Source: UBA11475 sp045593005 (lineage in GTDB: Bacteria; Bacillota; Clostridia; Christensenellales; Borkfalkiaceae). From it: 26,045 nt of DNA. Numbering within the stretch: position 1 is the stretch's first letter; each line of letters starts with the position of its first letter. Positions 24,484 through 26,045 of this stretch are shown here, one piece after another. The DNA lies in contig JAZNVV010000065.1 of NCBI GenBank assembly GCA_045593005.1, positions 1 to 26,045 of the forward strand, in the 5' to 3' direction. The position numbers and the translations under genes are program-made. The notes under the pieces were generated by a model. The model was not told the DNA's origin and ran no database searches. It worked only from the letters and a program-made list of their open reading frames with translations.

Positions 24484-24506
24484 GAGCCTACCAAAAAGGT
24501 AAGCCC
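24484..24506 (-). other. Hairpin between rplT and the SpoU methyltransferase gene
   Basis: GGGCTTACC/GGTAGGCTC forms nine pairs (two G-U) with a TTTTT loop. On the minus strand it is followed by TATTTGG, too weak for a full terminator. It may limit read-through from the ribosomal genes or protect the rplT mRNA end. On the plus strand a T-rich stretch follows. Confidence 0.5.
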
Positions 24507-24520
24507 TAATTATTTTTTAT

Positions 24521-24871
24521 TTAGATGTTAGCTTTAGCCTTTTCGGTTAATGCTGTGAATGCTACTGGGTCAGCGATAGCAAGTTCAGATAAAACCTTTC
24601 TGTTAAGGTTGATGCCAGCCTTTTTAAGACCGAACATGAACTTTGAGTATGAAAGACCGTTCTGTCTGCATGCTGCGTTAATTCTTGCAATCCAAAGACG
24701 TCTGAAATCTCTTTTCTTTAACTTTCTGCCGATATAAGCATACATTTGAGACTTCATAACTGCTTGTCTAGCAACTCTATATCTCTTGCTCTTGCCACCA
24801 AAGTAGCCTTTTGCTAATTTTAATATCTTTCTGCGTTTCTTAACGCCATTAACTGCTCTTTTAATACGCAT
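24521..24871 (-). CDS. rplT: 50S ribosomal protein L20
   Basis: This 116-residue protein binds 23S rRNA early in 50S assembly, and in Bacillota L20 also represses its own operon. Recognisable stretches are MRIKRAVNGVKKRRKILKLA, GYFGGKSKRYRVARQAV, RDFRRLWIARINAACRQNG and LSYSKFMFGLKKAGINLNRKVL. The length is standard. It is 14 bp from rpmI. Confidence 0.99.
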   Translation of the reverse strand: MRIKRAVNGVKKRRKILKLAKGYFGGKSKRYRVARQAVMKSQMYAYIGRKLKKRDFRRLWIARINAACRQNGLSYSKFMFGLKKAGINLNRKVLSELAIADPVAFTALTEKAKANI

Positions 24872-24885
24872 AATTTAGCTCCTTT

Positions 24886-25083
24886 TTACTTGTTGTAGAT
24901 TAAAGTCTTCATCGTCTTTTCCTGCGTAGAATCTACGTACGCACCGGAACATAAACGGTTCTTTCTCTTTCTTGCTTTTTTAGTTAAGATGTGGTTTTTA
25001 CCAGAGTGTGCTCTTTTAATTTTACCGCTTGCTGTTACCTTAAAGCGTTTCTTTGCGCCACTCTTCGTTTTCATTTTTGGCAT
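24886..25083 (-). CDS. rpmI: 50S ribosomal protein L35
   Basis: This 65-residue basic protein has the L35 signature MPKMKTKSGAKKRFKVTASG, with KIKRAHSGKNHILTKK and the RLCSGAYVD segment. It lies between infC and rplT, and its start is preceded by a GGAGG ribosome site (CCTCC on the plus strand). Confidence 0.99.
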   Translation of the reverse strand: MPKMKTKSGAKKRFKVTASGKIKRAHSGKNHILTKKARKRKNRLCSGAYVDSTQEKTMKTLIYNK

Positions 25084-25119
25084 AATTTTGCCCTCCTGTT
25101 TAGTTTTTTAAGTCAGTCG

Positions 25120-25635
25120 CTATTTAGAAGTCGTAGGTGCTAACATCATCCAGACGTTTCTACCTTCTAAAAGCGGTTTCTTTTCCATAGTGCCTGCGTC
25201 AGCAACGAGTTCATAAAACCTGTTCATAACGTCGATACTCAAGTTGGAATGCGCCATTTGTCTACCACGCATACGGATTGAAACCTTAACCTTATTGCCG
25301 GCAGCAAGGAATTTACTGCATTGTTTTGCCTTTACGTTAAGGTCGCCAACGTCGATTGTCATTGATAACCAAATTTCCTTAATTTCCAACGTTTTTTGGT
25401 TCTTTTTTGCCTCTTTTTCTTTTTTAGAAAGTTCAAAAAGATACTTGCCGTAGTCGATAAGTTTACATACCGGTGGATTAGCGTTTGGTGAAATTTTTAC
25501 AAGGTCAAATTCCCTTTCTTCTGCGATTGCTAATGCCTCTCTTGATGACATTACGCCTAACTGTTCGCCCGTTTCACCGATAAGACGGACTTCTTTGTCC
25601 CTTATTTCCTCATTAATTTGATGTTCTTTTTTGAT
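25120..25635 (-). CDS. infC: Translation initiation factor IF-3, probable AUC start
   Basis: IF-3 keeps the 30S subunit free and checks the start codon. The C-terminal domain is complete (DVGDLNVKAKQCSKFLAAGNKVKV and MRGRQMAHSNL). The N-terminal domain extends upstream of the first ATG (25551): INEEIRDKEVRLIGETGEQLGV is encoded ahead of it, and aligns with the conserved IF-3 N-terminus. That frame has no ATG, GTG or TTG before an upstream TAA, so the start must be unusual. The ATC at 25633-25635 has GAGGT 8 nt upstream and gives 171 residues starting IKKEHQINEEI, the usual length. ATT is a second possibility at codon 7 but would be too close to conserved sequence. IF-3 discriminates against non-AUG starts, so such a start permits self-regulation, as with the E. 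coli AUU. Confidence 0.93.
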   Translation of the reverse strand: MKKEHQINEEIRDKEVRLIGETGEQLGVMSSREALAIAEEREFDLVKISPNANPPVCKLIDYGKYLFELSKKEKEAKKNQKTLEIKEIWLSMTIDVGDLNVKAKQCSKFLAAGNKVKVSIRMRGRQMAHSNLSIDVMNRFYELVADAGTMEKKPLLEGRNVWMMLAPTTSK

Positions 25636-25838
25636 AGCAGTGTACCTCTTTTAAATTTTGCAAGTAAAGTTTTCCTTTAAGTCGGTTTTTATAAAATAAG
25701 TTTGTAAAAACGACAAATAAAAACGGGATACTCAAAAGTACCCCATAATAAGCAAAATTAACGCCGTAACGGCAGGATTTTACGTATCGAACCACTGCAA
25801 ACTATAAGCGCAGGGTGGAAAGGGTAACTTTCTCTTGC
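25636..25838 (-). promoter_or_regulatory. infC operon leader with attenuator hairpin (candidate L20-type leader)
   Basis: The roughly 200-nt leader has several hairpins. From the 5' end on the minus strand these are CCA-CTGC/GCAG-TGG (with a CC bulge), GCCG-TTA-CGGC, and a terminator-like hairpin GGGGTACT-TTTG-AGTATCCC (8 bp with one G-U, 25725-25744) followed by GTTTTTATTT. The position upstream of infC-rpmI-rplT, the length and the terminator fit the known Bacillota L20 leader, in which L20 promotes premature termination. I did not verify a match to the known consensus. The predicted 60-residue frame over this stretch is not a gene. Confidence 0.65.
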
Positions 25839-25844
25839 CAAGAT

Positions 25845-25873
25845 ATGTTACCACTTTTTAACCCCTTTGTCAA
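25845..25873 (-). promoter_or_regulatory. Sigma-A-type promoter of the infC operon
   Basis: TTGACA (25868-25873, perfect) and TAACAT (25845-25850) are separated by 17 nt. Transcription would begin near 25838, giving a ~200-nt leader. Confidence 0.82.
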
Positions 25874-25919
25874 CGGTTTTACACCCGTTTTTTAAAGTTT
25901 TATTATATTTTTACCACTC

Positions 25920-26045
25920 TGTCATTCTGATACCACTCTGTCATTCTGAGCGACAGCGAAGAATCTCTTTTTCTCTATTGTCATTCTGAGCGTTAGCGAA
26001 GTATCTCTTTTTCTCTATTGTCATTCTGAGCGTTAGTGAAGAATC
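25920..26045. repeat. 40-bp tandem repeat with a conserved TCATTCTGAGCG core, cut by the window edge
   Basis: Units begin TGTCATTCTGAGCG, then vary slightly (ACAGCGAAGAATCTC or TTAGCGAAGTATCTC) and end in TTTTTCTCTAT. Full units are 25939-25978 and 25979-26018, with a truncated one at 25920-25938 and another running off the end at 26019-26045. The TCATTCTGAGCG...GCGAAGAATCT core is a dispersed repeat I recall from many bacterial genomes. Orientation and function are not shown here. Confidence 0.9.

Noticed and set aside
25120..25551. infC beginning at the first ATG (143 residues)
   Set aside because: It would delete the conserved IF-3 N-terminal domain start, which is clearly encoded in frame upstream.
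25613..25795. Short minus-strand reading frame in the infC leader
   Set aside because: It overlaps the attenuator hairpin and infC start and has no homology or ribosome site that I can support.
25920..26045. CRISPR array
   Set aside because: The units are contiguous 40-bp near-copies. No unique spacers of constant length are seen, and there are no cas genes.

Overview
This AT-rich window looks like a chromosomal segment of a low-GC Gram-positive bacterium (Bacillota, most likely a Clostridia-type anaerobe). The basis is gene order and families: infC-rpmI-rplT with a long attenuator-type leader, yebC, ruvC-ruvA-ruvB-queA-tgt-yajC, secD-secF-recJ-rel, a YqgX-like MBL hydrolase, hemZ, and rpsO-pnp-ylxY-M16 peptidase are all Bacillota arrangements. 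I cannot assign a genus. All 24 recognised genes lie on the minus strand, so transcription runs from right to left.

From right to left: (1) 25920-26045, a 40-bp tandem repeat cut by the window edge. (2) 25873-22935, a strong promoter, a ~200-nt leader with a terminator-like hairpin, then infC (apparent AUC start), rpmI, rplT, a TrmH/SpoU methyltransferase and yebC, ending at a terminator. (3) 22913-19854, two independently controlled genes, fucO (lactaldehyde reductase) and an HtrA-like lipoprotein protease, with a possible structured small RNA between them. They sit where many Clostridia have yebC directly next to ruvC. (4) 19777-14205, ruvC-ruvA-ruvB-queA, then a 540-bp repeat-filled gap, tgt, and yajC from its own promoter. 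(5) 14087-11077, a small membrane protein, then secD-secF from a near-consensus promoter. (6) 11036-4565, recJ-rel-MBL hydrolase-hemZ, tightly packed. (7) 4528-1891, rpsO with a structured leader, then pnp. (8) 1785-1, a YlxY-type deacetylase homologue and the N-terminal part of an M16 zinc peptidase.

The content is mostly housekeeping: translation (infC, L35, L20, S15), queuosine modification of tRNA (queA, tgt), Holliday-junction processing (ruvABC, with recJ for DNA repair), protein export (yajC, secD, secF), stringent response (rel), RNA decay (pnp) and envelope proteolysis (HtrA-like protease, M16).

I did not find a new defence system, mobile element or CRISPR array. The least ordinary parts are: the candidate structured RNA at 21400-21552; the 109-bp direct repeats with a covarying hairpin at 15996-16503; the SecD/SecF pair, whose conserved membrane aspartates appear to be replaced by hydrophobic residues; the non-AUG start and attenuator of infC; and the palindrome over the HtrA-like gene's promoter.
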